DNA from: Lachnospiraceae bacterium
GTDB lineage: Bacteria > Bacillota > Clostridia > Lachnospirales > Lachnospiraceae
Length of the DNA stretch: 64,000 nt
Assembly (NCBI GenBank): GCA_015056765.1
Contig: SVFQ01000011.1
Span: 27,679 to 91,678 of the forward strand
Reading direction: 5' to 3'
Part shown: one piece after another, positions 35,567 to 44,432 of the stretch
Numbering within the stretch: position 1 is the stretch's first letter
Layout of the letters: the number at the start of each line of letters is the position of its first letter
Program-made: the position numbers and the translations under genes
Notes under the pieces: model-generated
Told to the model about the DNA's origin: nothing
The model's database searches: none
Seen by the model: the letters and a program-made list of their open reading frames with translations, nothing else

Positions 35567-38041
35567 ATGAAAAAACCGGTAAAACGATTTGACAAGGAAC
35601 TGTTCAAAAGAAGCGTAGTGTATAACGTACGTACACTGTATCGTAAGACCATGGAGGAAGCCACTCCAAAGCAGATTTTTCAAGCTACAGCGCTGGCCAT
35701 TAAAGACCAGATTATCGATGCATGGATGGACACGCAGCAGGCTTACGATAAGAAGGACCCAAAGATTCTATATTATATGTCCATGGAATTCTTGATGGGA
35801 CGAGCTTTGGGTAATAACATGATCAATTTGCAGGCTTATGATGAGGCCAAAGAAGCTTTGGAGGAACTTGGCGTAGACATCAATCTCATCGAAGATCAGG
35901 AGCCGGATGCGGCCCTGGGTAATGGCGGTCTTGGTAGACTTGCAGCTTGCTTTTTAGACTCTTTATCCACATTGGGCTATCCTGCCTATGGTTGTGGAAT
36001 CCGTTATCACTATGGCATGTTCAAACAGCAGATTCGTGATGGCTATCAGATTGAGGAGCCGGATGATTGGCTTGCAGATGGCAATCCATTTGAATTAAAA
36101 CGTCCAGAGTATGCCAAAGAAGTAAAATTCGGCGGTGTAGTTCGTATTTACAAAGATGAAAACGGCAGAGACATCTTCAGACAGGAGGACTATCAGTCTG
36201 TCAAAGCGGTACCTTATGACCTGCCGGTACTGGGCTATGGAAATGGTATCGTAAATACCCTGCGTATCTGGGATGCGGAGGCTACAGAGGTTTTCCGACT
36301 GGATTCTTTTGACAAGGGAGATTACCAGAAGGCCGTGGAGCAGGAGAATCTGGCCAGAAATATTACGGAGGTTCTGTATCCAAATGATAATCACTACGCA
36401 GGAAAAGAACTGCGACTAAAACAGCAGTATTTCTTTATCTCTGCATCGGTGCAGGAAGCAGTAGCGAAGTTCATGAGAAAGCATGACGACATCCATGACT
36501 TGCCAAAGAAAGTGGCTTTCCAGTTGAATGATACACATCCTACCGTAGCAATCCCGGAATTGATGCGTGTTCTGATGGATGATTATGGTCTGAACTGGGA
36601 TGAGGCTTGGGAGATTACGACTAAGACTTGTGCTTATACCAATCATACCATCATGGCGGAAGCCTTGGAGAAATGGCCAATTGACTTATTCTCCAGACTC
36701 CTTCCTCGAATTTATCAGATTGTAGAGGAAATCAACAGAAGATTTTGCGAAGAAATCCGTCATCGCTATGAATTCCATGGTCAGGATATCGTAGAAGACA
36801 AAGTTCGCAAAATGGCAATCCTCTATGACGGACAGGTGAAAATGGCGCATATGGCCATCGTGGCAGGCTATTCTGTCAATGGCGTGGCCAGACTACATAC
36901 AGAGATTCTGAAAAAGCAGGAATTAAAAGACTTCTATGAGATGATGCCGGAGAAGTTCAATAATAAAACCAACGGTATCACACAGCGTAGATTCTTAATG
37001 CATGGTAATCCGCTATTAGCAGCTTGGGTGACAGAAAAAATAGGACCGGGCTGGATAACAGATTTAGCTAAAATAGAGGGCCTAAAGAAATTCGCAGAGG
37101 ATAAGAAGGCCAGAAAAGAATTCCTGGATATTAAAGAAAAGAATCGCGAGAGATTGGCAAAATATATATTGGAACACAATGGCATCAAAGTAGATCCAAA
37201 CTCCATCTTTGATGTGCAGGTAAAACGTCTCCATGAGTACAAGAGACAGTTCCTGAATATTCTGCATATTATGTACCTGTATAATCAGCTGAAAGAAAAT
37301 CCGGGCATGGATTTTTATCCACGTACCTTCATTTTCGGAGCTAAGGCCGCAGCAGGTTATCAGAATGCCAAACTTACTATCAAACTAATCAATTCCGTGG
37401 CTGATGTCATTAACAATGACGAAAGCATTGGCGGAAAGATTAAAGTGGTATTCATCGAAGATTATCGTGTAAGTAATGCGGAGATTATTTTTGCGGCAGC
37501 AGATGTATCGGAGCAAATCTCCACTGCCAGCAAGGAAGCATCCGGTACCGGTAATATGAAGTTTATGTTGAATGGTGCAGTGACCATCGGTACCATGGAC
37601 GGTGCCAATGTGGAAATCGTAGAGGAAGTAGGAGCGGAAAATGCCTTTATATTCGGCCTTACTTCTGATGAAGTTATTCACTTTGAAAACTTCGGTGGCT
37701 ATGATCCTACCGGTATTTACCAGACGGATGCAGACATTCGTAAAGTAGTGGATCAGTTGGTAGACGGCACTTATAGCAAGGGAGATAGAGAACTCTTTAG
37801 ACCGCTTTATAACTCCCTGTTAAATACCCAGAATACTTCAAAGGCAGATACCTACTTTATTCTTAAGGACTTTAAGCCTTATGCTGAGGCACAAAGAAAA
37901 GTACAGGAAGCCTTTGCAGATAGAGATAAATGGGCGAAGATGGCAATGCTGAATGTGGCATCTTCCGGCAAGTTTACATCAGACAGAACCATCCAGGAAT
38001 ACGTGGATGATATCTGGCACTTAGATAAGGTTACTATATGA
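35567..38041 (+). CDS. glgP: Glycogen / maltodextrin phosphorylase
   Basis: The enzyme releases glucose 1-phosphate from the non-reducing ends of glycogen. The 824-residue protein begins with the family's N-terminal part and shows LGNGGLGRLAACFLDSL, FQLNDTHPTVAIPEL, and the PLP-binding Lys665 in GTGNMKFMLNGA. Length is normal. AGGGGAG precedes the ATG. It overlaps hflX by four bases (ATGA), which is unusual pairing but suggests coupled translation. Together with glgC and glgD it completes glycogen turnover in this window. Confidence 0.95.
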   Translation: MKKPVKRFDKELFKRSVVYNVRTLYRKTMEEATPKQIFQATALAIKDQIIDAWMDTQQAYDKKDPKILYYMSMEFLMGRALGNNMINLQAYDEAKEALEELGVDINLIEDQEPDAALGNGGLGRLAACFLDSLSTLGYPAYGCGIRYHYGMFKQQIRDGYQIEEPDDWLADGNPFELKRPEYAKEVKFGGVVRIYKDENGRDIFRQEDYQSVKAVPYDLPVLGYGNGIVNTLRIWDAEATEVFRLDSFDKGDYQKAVEQENLARNITEVLYPNDNHYAGKELRLKQQYFFISASVQEAVAKFMRKHDDIHDLPKKVAFQLNDTHPTVAIPELMRVLMDDYGLNWDEAWEITTKTCAYTNHTIMAEALEKWPIDLFSRLLPRIYQIVEEINRRFCEEIRHRYEFHGQDIVEDKVRKMAILYDGQVKMAHMAIVAGYSVNGVARLHTEILKKQELKDFYEMMPEKFNNKTNGITQRRFLMHGNPLLAAWVTEKIGPGWITDLAKIEGLKKFAEDKKARKEFLDIKEKNRERLAKYILEHNGIKVDPNSIFDVQVKRLHEYKRQFLNILHIMYLYNQLKENPGMDFYPRTFIFGAKAAAGYQNAKLTIKLINSVADVINNDESIGGKIKVVFIEDYRVSNAEIIFAAADVSEQISTASKEASGTGNMKFMLNGAVTIGTMDGANVEIVEEVGAENAFIFGLTSDEVIHFENFGGYDPTGIYQTDADIRKVVDQLVDGTYSKGDRELFRPLYNSLLNTQNTSKADTYFILKDFKPYAEAQRKVQEAFADRDKWAKMAMLNVASSGKFTSDRTIQEYVDDIWHLDKVTI

Positions 38042-39345
38042 TAGAATTACAAAACGAGGCATCAACAAAAGCATTTTTAGTGGGACTAGATACAGGTGCC
38101 ATAGAAGACATGGACTATGCATTGGCAGAACTCGGCGCCCTTGCTGAGGCTGCCGGCATGGTTGTGGTGGGCCAAAGTGTGCAGCGCCTTCCGGTAATGA
38201 ATAAAGCGCTGTACATCGGTTCCGGCAAAACAGAAGAAATTAAGCTGGCGGCGAGAGAGTTACAAGCGGATATGATCCTGTTTGACGACTCCTTGTCGCC
38301 TTCTCAGTTGCGGAATCTGCAGGATGAATTAGAGCTTCCTGTCATGGACAGAAGTATTCTGATTCTGAACATCTTTGCAGGAAGAGCCGTAACCAGAGAA
38401 GCCAAACTCCAGGTAGAGGTTGCCAGACTGCAGTATATGTTACCTCGACTGGCGGGTCTTCATAAAGCCCTATCCAGACAGGGTGGCGGTAGCGGCGCTA
38501 TGAGTAATAAAGGTGCCGGTGAGACAAAGCTGGAGCTGGATAGACGATACCTGGAACAGCGCCTGACAGCATTGAAGCGAGAATTAAAGACCGTAGCAAG
38601 AGAGCGTGAAACCCAGCGAAAGGCCAGAAGCAAGTCCGGAAAACTTAGGATAGCGTTAGTGGGTTATACCAACGCCGGCAAATCCACGCTGATGAATGCT
38701 CTTTTAGACTATGCGGCAGATGGAAGTGCAGACACGGAAAAGAAGGTAATGGAAAAGGATATGCTTTTTGCCACACTGGACACTACAGTCCGGGAAATCG
38801 CAAGAGAAGGCCACAATCCTTTTCTGTTATCTGATACGGTAGGATTTGTGTCCAGACTTCCCCACATGCTGGTGGAAGCCTTCCATTCCACCTTGGAAGA
38901 GGCTATGGAAGCAGACCTGCTGCTACAAGTAGTGGATGCCAGCGATGAGCATGCAAAAGAACAGATGGAAGTAACTGCCCGCACCTTAAAAGAATTGGGT
39001 GCGGAAAAGATTCCAATGGTAGTAGTCATGAATAAGTCTGACTTAGTGCGAGACCCGGCTACACTTCCTATTTTGAAAAAAGAAGAACATGGCGGCATGA
39101 TTTATCTTTCCGCCAAGCAGAAAATCGGTTTGGAAGAACTACTGGATTATATCGAGGAAGTGCTTTCCGATGGTTTTGCTACGGAGACCTTCTTAATTCC
39201 GTTCACGGAGGGACAGGTGGTAGACTATCTGACCAGAGAGGGCACAGTACTTTCTACCGAATACCTTGCAGAAGGTACAAAACTTCAGGTGAAATGTAAG
39301 ATTGCAGATAGAGATCGATATCAGGCATATATTTGCGAATCCTAA
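38038..39345 (+). CDS. hflX: GTPase HflX
   Basis: HflX is a ribosome-associated GTPase that can split or rescue stalled 70S ribosomes under stress. The 435-residue protein has the HflX N-terminal domain with the glycine-rich [20 protein letters not shown], a coiled region, and the G domain with G1 [10 protein letters not shown]3 DTVG (in [13 protein letters not shown]) and G4 NKSD. A C-terminal tail ([14 protein letters not shown]) closes it. The start codon overlaps the glgP stop codon. Confidence 0.93.
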   Translation: MIELQNEASTKAFLVGLDTGAIEDMDYALAELGALAEAAGMVVVGQSVQRLPVMNKALYIGSGKTEEIKLAARELQADMILFDDSLSPSQLRNLQDELELPVMDRSILILNIFAGRAVTREAKLQVEVARLQYMLPRLAGLHKALSRQGGGSGAMSNKGAGETKLELDRRYLEQRLTALKRELKTVARERETQRKARSKSGKLRIALVGYTNAGKSTLMNALLDYAADGSADTEKKVMEKDMLFATLDTTVREIAREGHNPFLLSDTVGFVSRLPHMLVEAFHSTLEEAMEADLLLQVVDASDEHAKEQMEVTARTLKELGAEKIPMVVVMNKSDLVRDPATLPILKKEEHGGMIYLSAKQKIGLEELLDYIEEVLSDGFATETFLIPFTEGQVVDYLTREGTVLSTEYLAEGTKLQVKCKIADRDRYQAYICES

Positions 39346-39422
39346 GAAAAGCAAGTATAATAGGCCATGAACGTATATTGTATCCATGCATACAATGCCG
39401 AAAGGCGAGAGAGGAGAACAGG

Positions 39423-41681
39423 ATGATTCAGTTAAGTAAAACAGGTGCGTATCTATTAGACGGCACAACGCTGGTCTATGATGGCCCGGCTCCTTGCAGC
39501 AAAGAGGAGGCTGCAAAGGGTACTATGGCATACCGCATCTTAGAAGCACACAATCAGGCGGATCAGATGGACAAACTTCGGATTCGTTTTGATAAGCTTA
39601 CCAGCCACGATATTACCTATGTAGGTATTATTCAAACAGCCAGAGCTTCAGGCCTTGAGAGATTTCCCATGCCTTATGTTCTGACCAACTGCCATAACTC
39701 TTTGTGCGCAGTAGGCGGTACCATTAACGAAGATGACCACATGTTTGGACTGACATGTGCAAAGAAATATGGCGGTATCTATGTACCACCGCATCAGGCT
39801 GTCATCCATCAGTTTGCAAGAGAAATGCTGGCTGGTGTAGGCAAGATGATTTTAGGCTCTGACTCTCACACTAGATATGGTGCACTTGGTACCATGGCTA
39901 TGGGAGAAGGCGGACCGGAGCTTGTAAAGCAGCTACTGAATCAGACCTATGACATTAATCGCCCTGAAGTGGTAGCCGTATATCTGAAGGGTGAGCCAAG
40001 CCGTGGCGTAGGTCCTCAGGACGTGGCGCTGGCCATCATTGGAGCAGTATTTGGTAATGGCTATGTAAAGAATAAAGTCATGGAATTTGTAGGCCCCGGT
40101 GTAAAGAATCTCAGTGCGGATTTCCGTATCGGTATCGACGTCATGACTACAGAGACCACCTGCCTTTCATCCATTTGGTGTACCGATGAGAAGGTGAAAG
40201 AGTGGTACGAGATTCATCAGAGACCGGAAGAGTATAAAGAGCTTGCACCTGAGAAGGTGGCTTACTATGATGGTGTCATCGAAGTGGATTTGGCAAAGGT
40301 AAAACCCATGATTGCCATGCCATTCCACCCAAGCAACACCTATACCATCGCAGATTTGAAGGCGAATCTCAAAGATATCCTTCATGATGTAGAAGAAAAA
40401 GCAAAAGTCAGCTTAGATAATAAAGTACCCTTTACCCTGCAGGATAAAGTCCACAACGGACAGTTCCAGGTAGATCAGGGTATTATCGCAGGATGTGCCG
40501 GCGGTGGATTTGAAAATATCTGTGCAGCAGGAGATATCCTGAAAGAGAAGTTCATCGGTTCTGATGGATTTACCTTAAGCGTATACCCGGCTTCTATGCC
40601 GATTTATATGGAACTGGTGAGAAACGGCGTGGCAGCTACCCTGATGGAGTGTGGTGCTGTATTGAAGACTGCATTCTGCGGACCATGCTTTGGCGCCGGA
40701 GATACACCGGCTAATAATGCCTTCTCCATCCGTCACTCCACTAGAAACTTCCCGAACAGAGAAGGTTCCAAGTTACAGAATGGCCAGATTAGTTCCGTAG
40801 CTTTGATGGATGCCAGATCCATTGCTGCTACAGCGGCAAATAAAGGCGTTCTTACAGGTGCTGACGAAGTGGATGCTGCTTTTGCTACCTACGCATATCA
40901 CTTCGATGAGAAGATTTATGCAAACCGCGTATTTGATTCCAAGGGCGTAGCAGATCCTTCTGTAGAAATCCAATTTGGACCAAATATCAAAGATTGGCCA
41001 AAGATGGAAGCCCTGACGGATAATTTGCTGCTGAAAGTGGTATCTGAAATTCATGATCCGGTTACCACCACAGATGAGCTGATCCCATCCGGTGAGACTT
41101 CCAGTTACAGATCTAACCCTCTTGGTCTTGCTGAGTTTGCGCTTTCCAGAAAGGATCCTGCTTATGTAGGTCTTGCCAAAGAAGTACAGGCAGCAGAAAA
41201 GGATCGTGTAGCAGCTGGCGCTATCACGGGTCACGAAGAAGTGGAAAAAGCCTTTGCACTGGTACAGAAAAGCTTCCCGGATGCTAGCTTACAGAATACC
41301 GGTATCGGCTCTACCATCTTTGCGGTAAAACCGGGAGATGGCTCCGCCAGAGAGCAGGCAGCCAGCTGTCAGAAGGTGTTAGGCGGATGGGCAAATATCG
41401 CTAACGAATATGCTACCAAAAGATATCGTTCTAATCTGATTAACTGGGGTATGCTTCCATTCCTGATTCCGGAGGGAGCGCTTCCGTTTAAGCGCCTGGA
41501 TTACCTGTTTGTACCGGGAATCCGAAAAGCAGTAGAAGAAAAACAGGATGCAATCAAGGCGTATACCTTAGAGGAAAATGGAACACCTGTAGAATTTACC
41601 TTAAAACTTGGTGAGATGACAGACGAAGAAAGAGAAATCATTCTGAAAGGATGTCTCATTAACTACAATAGACCACAGTAA
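39423..41681 (+). CDS. Aconitase-superfamily hydratase
   Basis: This 752-residue [4Fe-4S] dehydratase-type protein is of the aconitase superfamily. Three Cys that match the aconitase cluster ligands are present: Cys358 in [12 protein letters not shown] (where aconitase has SCTNS) and Cys419/Cys422 in [10 protein letters not shown]. Other motifs are [22 protein letters not shown] and the C-terminal swivel-domain part ([11 protein letters not shown]). The altered SCTNS loop suggests the substrate may not be citrate; in Lachnospiraceae such genes are usually annotated only as hydratase. ATG 39423 follows AGAGGAG at 6 nt; the longer frame starts inside hflX. It stands alone before a terminator. 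Confidence 0.82.
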   Translation: MIQLSKTGAYLLDGTTLVYDGPAPCSKEEAAKGTMAYRILEAHNQADQMDKLRIRFDKLTSHDITYVGIIQTARASGLERFPMPYVLTNCHNSLCAVGGTINEDDHMFGLTCAKKYGGIYVPPHQAVIHQFAREMLAGVGKMILGSDSHTRYGALGTMAMGEGGPELVKQLLNQTYDINRPEVVAVYLKGEPSRGVGPQDVALAIIGAVFGNGYVKNKVMEFVGPGVKNLSADFRIGIDVMTTETTCLSSIWCTDEKVKEWYEIHQRPEEYKELAPEKVAYYDGVIEVDLAKVKPMIAMPFHPSNTYTIADLKANLKDILHDVEEKAKVSLDNKVPFTLQDKVHNGQFQVDQGIIAGCAGGGFENICAAGDILKEKFIGSDGFTLSVYPASMPIYMELVRNGVAATLMECGAVLKTAFCGPCFGAGDTPANNAFSIRHSTRNFPNREGSKLQNGQISSVALMDARSIAATAANKGVLTGADEVDAAFATYAYHFDEKIYANRVFDSKGVADPSVEIQFGPNIKDWPKMEALTDNLLLKVVSEIHDPVTTTDELIPSGETSSYRSNPLGLAEFALSRKDPAYVGLAKEVQAAEKDRVAAGAITGHEEVEKAFALVQKSFPDASLQNTGIGSTIFAVKPGDGSAREQAASCQKVLGGWANIANEYATKRYRSNLINWGMLPFLIPEGALPFKRLDYLFVPGIRKAVEEKQDAIKAYTLEENGTPVEFTLKLGEMTDEEREIILKGCLINYNRPQ

Positions 41682-41691
41682 TAGAAACATG

Positions 41692-41719
41692 AAAAAAGCC
41701 GCGAGTAATCGCGGCTTTT
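41692..41719. terminator. Shared terminator between the hydratase and the GH9-like gene
   Basis: AAAAAGCCGCGA / TCGCGGCTTTT with a GTAA loop lies between converging genes and has A/T tracts on both sides, so it can act on both strands. Confidence 0.85.
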
Positions 41720-41739
41720 GCTAGTTTGGACAGTGGTAT

Positions 41740-43023
41740 TTAATTGCTTACCAGCATCTCCTTCTCAGCGGTAATGGCATTTAGAAGAAGTAGTGTCTCT
41801 GCCTTTTCCTCCAACGTCATATTTTGACGAAGAGAGGCGGCATCTTTGTTTCGACCATAGAGGAAATGGATATGATCCTCTAAGAGCATAATGTACTCGT
41901 GATTGGTGATGATATAGTCTACCACCGATAAACGAAGCCCGTTCCACAGGGAACCGGAAAGAGGCTTTCTGCCTAATTCCTCTCTGCTTTGGAATGGGTC
42001 AGCTTTGGTCTCCTGTGCCAATTCTTCGGAGTCTTTCATCAATGCCTTAATCAGTACGTTACAGGTTTCAAACTCCACTTTCTGTGTGGTCTGCAGATAG
42101 GAAAGGGCAGTGTAAAAGCCCTGCTTTGTAGTGACATCGATTTGGCCATACTCGGCGTCATGGGTTAGCATATAATTGTGATAAACCACGTTGCCGGTGC
42201 AACGATAGAGAGCGGTGGCTGCTTGTAAAAGTTCCCACTGGGTTACCTGGGGACTTTTGGCCATACTGTTCCAGATCTGCATAGATATACGCTGACATTC
42301 TGAAGCATATCCCGCATCAAACTGTTTTGATATATTCGCATACTGTGTTAAGAAGTATATCCCGTCGAGACTATCTAAAGTCTTTGCTTTTTCTGCGATG
42401 GGTTTCAGCTTTTGGACGACTGTAGGGATTTTCGATGCTTGGTTATTTCCTGATGATTGTAGAAAATATGTTGGGTACAACTCATAGGACAACATTAAGG
42501 GATAGGCTGTATTGAGCGCCGTATCTAAATCTGCGGTTTCCAGGGCAGCGTAGATTTCTTCACAAAGACTGTCCATTTCAGTCTCATAAGCAGTCTCGCT
42601 TATGGGAAATGCGTAGGAATAACCTACCTGGTTGCACTTGATATAGTAAGTGCCGGGAGTACGTAAATCAGTGAAATCCACGACTCCCACCACTTCATCC
42701 TCGACAGTAGCCTTTTCACGGATATCTCCGGTTAAAACTACGTCTTTGCTTTCGGCTTCCACCACCTCAAAGGTGTCCGGTAGTACTTCGCCATATATGT
42801 AGGCCTTCTTATTGCTTGCAGGTAAATACCCCATAGGGTCCACCATCACCGAGGGCATCTGCTTTTCTACACTATAGTTAAAACTGGGGGTAAGTCCCAG
42901 GGTGGGCATGGCTTCTACTACTTCTTCTGTCTCGGGAACGACTTCTCCGCACCCGCAAAGCAGCATACAAGCGGCCAATAGCGTAAGAACTATTCTGTTT
43001 TTCTTTTGCTTACGTCCTTGCAT
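41740..43023 (-). CDS. Lipoprotein derived from GH9 cellulase, catalytic segments missing
   Basis: This 427-residue lipoprotein (signal peptide with lipobox LLCGC near residue 24) has a CelD_N Ig-like domain (VDPMGYLPASNKKAYIYG ... FTDLRTPGTYYIKCNQVGYS, about 58-145). A helical region with GH9-like landmarks follows: AYPLMLSYELYPTYF, YFLTQYANISKQFDAGYASEC, LLQAATALYRCTGNVVYHNYM and HIHFLYGRNKDAAS. The GH9 DAGD segment that carries the catalytic base and the C-terminal Glu-bearing NEVAxxWNAP segment are both absent. It is therefore probably a non-catalytic glycan-binding or scaffold lipoprotein. AGAGGGA precedes ATG 43023. Single gene, terminator shared with the hydratase. Confidence 0.6.
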   Translation of the reverse strand: MQGRKQKKNRIVLTLLAACMLLCGCGEVVPETEEVVEAMPTLGLTPSFNYSVEKQMPSVMVDPMGYLPASNKKAYIYGEVLPDTFEVVEAESKDVVLTGDIREKATVEDEVVGVVDFTDLRTPGTYYIKCNQVGYSYAFPISETAYETEMDSLCEEIYAALETADLDTALNTAYPLMLSYELYPTYFLQSSGNNQASKIPTVVQKLKPIAEKAKTLDSLDGIYFLTQYANISKQFDAGYASECQRISMQIWNSMAKSPQVTQWELLQAATALYRCTGNVVYHNYMLTHDAEYGQIDVTTKQGFYTALSYLQTTQKVEFETCNVLIKALMKDSEELAQETKADPFQSREELGRKPLSGSLWNGLRLSVVDYIITNHEYIMLLEDHIHFLYGRNKDAASLRQNMTLEEKAETLLLLNAITAEKEMLVSN

Positions 43024-43086
43024 GATTCCCTCTTTTTTTCGTGTTTCATTTCTATATTTTATCACTTCAGAGGGATTCTTTGAACT

Positions 43087-44154
43087 TTAACTTACCAAAT
43101 CCACATGCTGCACCGTGCCGGCCATACCATTTTCAAATAGAAACATGCCCGTCTTGCGAATGGCCCCTCTTGCCTCGTTTTCCATCATGCCATTCAGCGC
43201 CATCTGCGTATAAGCAGACTGCAGGCAAATCGCACCGACGCCCTTTTCTGCCAGACCATATAATGCGTTATTGCCTTCTTCGTCTCTTACCCAAATGCGA
43301 AGCTTAGAGAAGATTGGATCGTTCTCATCAATCCAGCCGTTGTGGTCCTGATCGTATTCTGCTAAATCTTTGAAACCATCTCCGGACTTGGTGCCAAAAA
43401 GTTCCGAACCGTCATTGATGATACCGTCCTCATTTTTATCCAGAGCCAGATATCCGCTACCGTGTCCCAAGGCATGCAAGGTGTTCTCTTCACCGTCCAT
43501 ATCCAGGTCAAACGTAAAGGTTTGATCGGATAAGCTGGCTGCCGGAGCATCCAGATTAATGACAAGGGGATCCATCATGGCCATTTGCTGCATATTTGGA
43601 ATCTCATAATGGGCATGATAGTACATCGCAAAACTTCTGCTCATTTGCAGATTCAAATCCAGCTGGATTTCCCTTCCGTCTTCTGTCACCACTGTGCCCT
43701 GCATTTGGAAAGAGCTTTGCTCCACCTCCATATAGCCGGAAGTCACATCGATACCGGCAGATCCCCTTGTTTGCAGGAGTGCTTCTGCCGGGTCTTCTGT
43801 CTCAAGCTTCTTAGTCCCTTGACCAAAGAGAAACTCTAACATGTGCATAATGGCTGCCTGCCGTAGTTTGTGGGTGTAGGTCTGACGCTCAGTAGCCGTC
43901 TTTGTCAGTTTCGCTACCTTTTGATAGTTTGTCTGCAGGTCCTTTAACATGCCACTGCTACTGTAATTCAGGTAGCCGGCACTTTCTTTGGATACCTCTT
44001 TGGACTCCTGGGCGCTTTGGACACTCTCTAGATTTTCCAAGAAGTCCTTGAGTCCGTTGCGACTGGCCTGAATGGCCACGCCGGTGGAATCTATCCTACT
44101 TTGGTAGAATAGATTGGTGCTGCTTGCCTGCAGCGTGTCTGATGAAATTTTCAT
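43087..44154 (-). CDS. EF-hand-loop protein of unknown function
   Basis: This 355-residue protein has no signal peptide or membrane segment. The N-terminal third is helical (Ser/Gln/Lys-rich, about 1-110). The C-terminal half has calcium-loop-like stretches: DLDMDGEE (216), DKNEDGIINDGS (239-250) and DQDHNGWIDEND (268-279), then FSKLRIWVRDEEGNNALYGLAEKGVG and a conserved-looking tail AGTVQHVDLV. This type of C-terminal half (DGSELFG ... GDGF ... DxNGWIDENDPIFSKL) occurs in uncharacterised proteins of many flagellated bacteria, as far as I recall. ATG 44154 has AAAGGAAAG upstream. A SigD-like promoter and a terminator-like leader hairpin precede it. Confidence 0.7.
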   Translation of the reverse strand: MKISSDTLQASSTNLFYQSRIDSTGVAIQASRNGLKDFLENLESVQSAQESKEVSKESAGYLNYSSSGMLKDLQTNYQKVAKLTKTATERQTYTHKLRQAAIMHMLEFLFGQGTKKLETEDPAEALLQTRGSAGIDVTSGYMEVEQSSFQMQGTVVTEDGREIQLDLNLQMSRSFAMYYHAHYEIPNMQQMAMMDPLVINLDAPAASLSDQTFTFDLDMDGEENTLHALGHGSGYLALDKNEDGIINDGSELFGTKSGDGFKDLAEYDQDHNGWIDENDPIFSKLRIWVRDEEGNNALYGLAEKGVGAICLQSAYTQMALNGMMENEARGAIRKTGMFLFENGMAGTVQHVDLVS

Positions 44155-44229
44155 TCGCTTTCCTTTCCCGGAAAACGCAAAACCTTCCCCCTCCGGGGAT
44201 TCCCTCCATGGATCAAGAGCATTCCTTGC

Positions 44230-44260
44230 AAAAAAAAAGTAGGTGCACACTGTGCCCTAC
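44230..44260 (-). promoter_or_regulatory. Terminator-like hairpin in the leader of the EF-hand gene
   Basis: Read on the minus strand, GTAGGGCAC pairs with GTGCACCTAC (one bulge, AGT loop) and is followed by nine T. It lies between the SigD-like promoter (44311-44337) and the start codon (44154), where a normal end-of-gene terminator makes no sense, as no minus-strand gene ends upstream. It may be an attenuator or the end of a short RNA of about 75 nt. The 278-nt gap 44155-44432 otherwise holds only the two divergent promoters' regions. Confidence 0.6.
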
Positions 44261-44310
44261 CTTCCGTGGTTCTGCCTGATCCGTCTGCAAATTTAATTGT
44301 GACACATACT

Positions 44311-44337
44311 ATATCGGCAGAAACGAGGCATATCTTA
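44311..44337 (-). promoter_or_regulatory. SigD (sigma-28) type promoter of the EF-hand gene
   Basis: The minus strand reads TAAG (44337-44334), 15 nt, then GCCGATAT (44318-44311). The -10 octamer is identical to the SigD consensus, and the -35 matches TAAA in three of four bases with the expected spacing. It implies control with motility and autolysin genes. Confidence 0.65.
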
Positions 44338-44432
44338 ATTGCAACATTATGATTGCGCGACAATTGGAAGAAAGATACAATGAAAACACGGTGTTATAAA
44401 AAGAAATATGACATCGATAGGAGGAATTGATA

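Noticed and set aside
44230..44304. Cyclic di-GMP riboswitch in the EF-hand gene leader
   Set aside because: SigD-linked genes in Clostridia may have one, but the GEMM core motifs (GGCAAACC, GACGCAAAGCC) are missing and the leader is too short.
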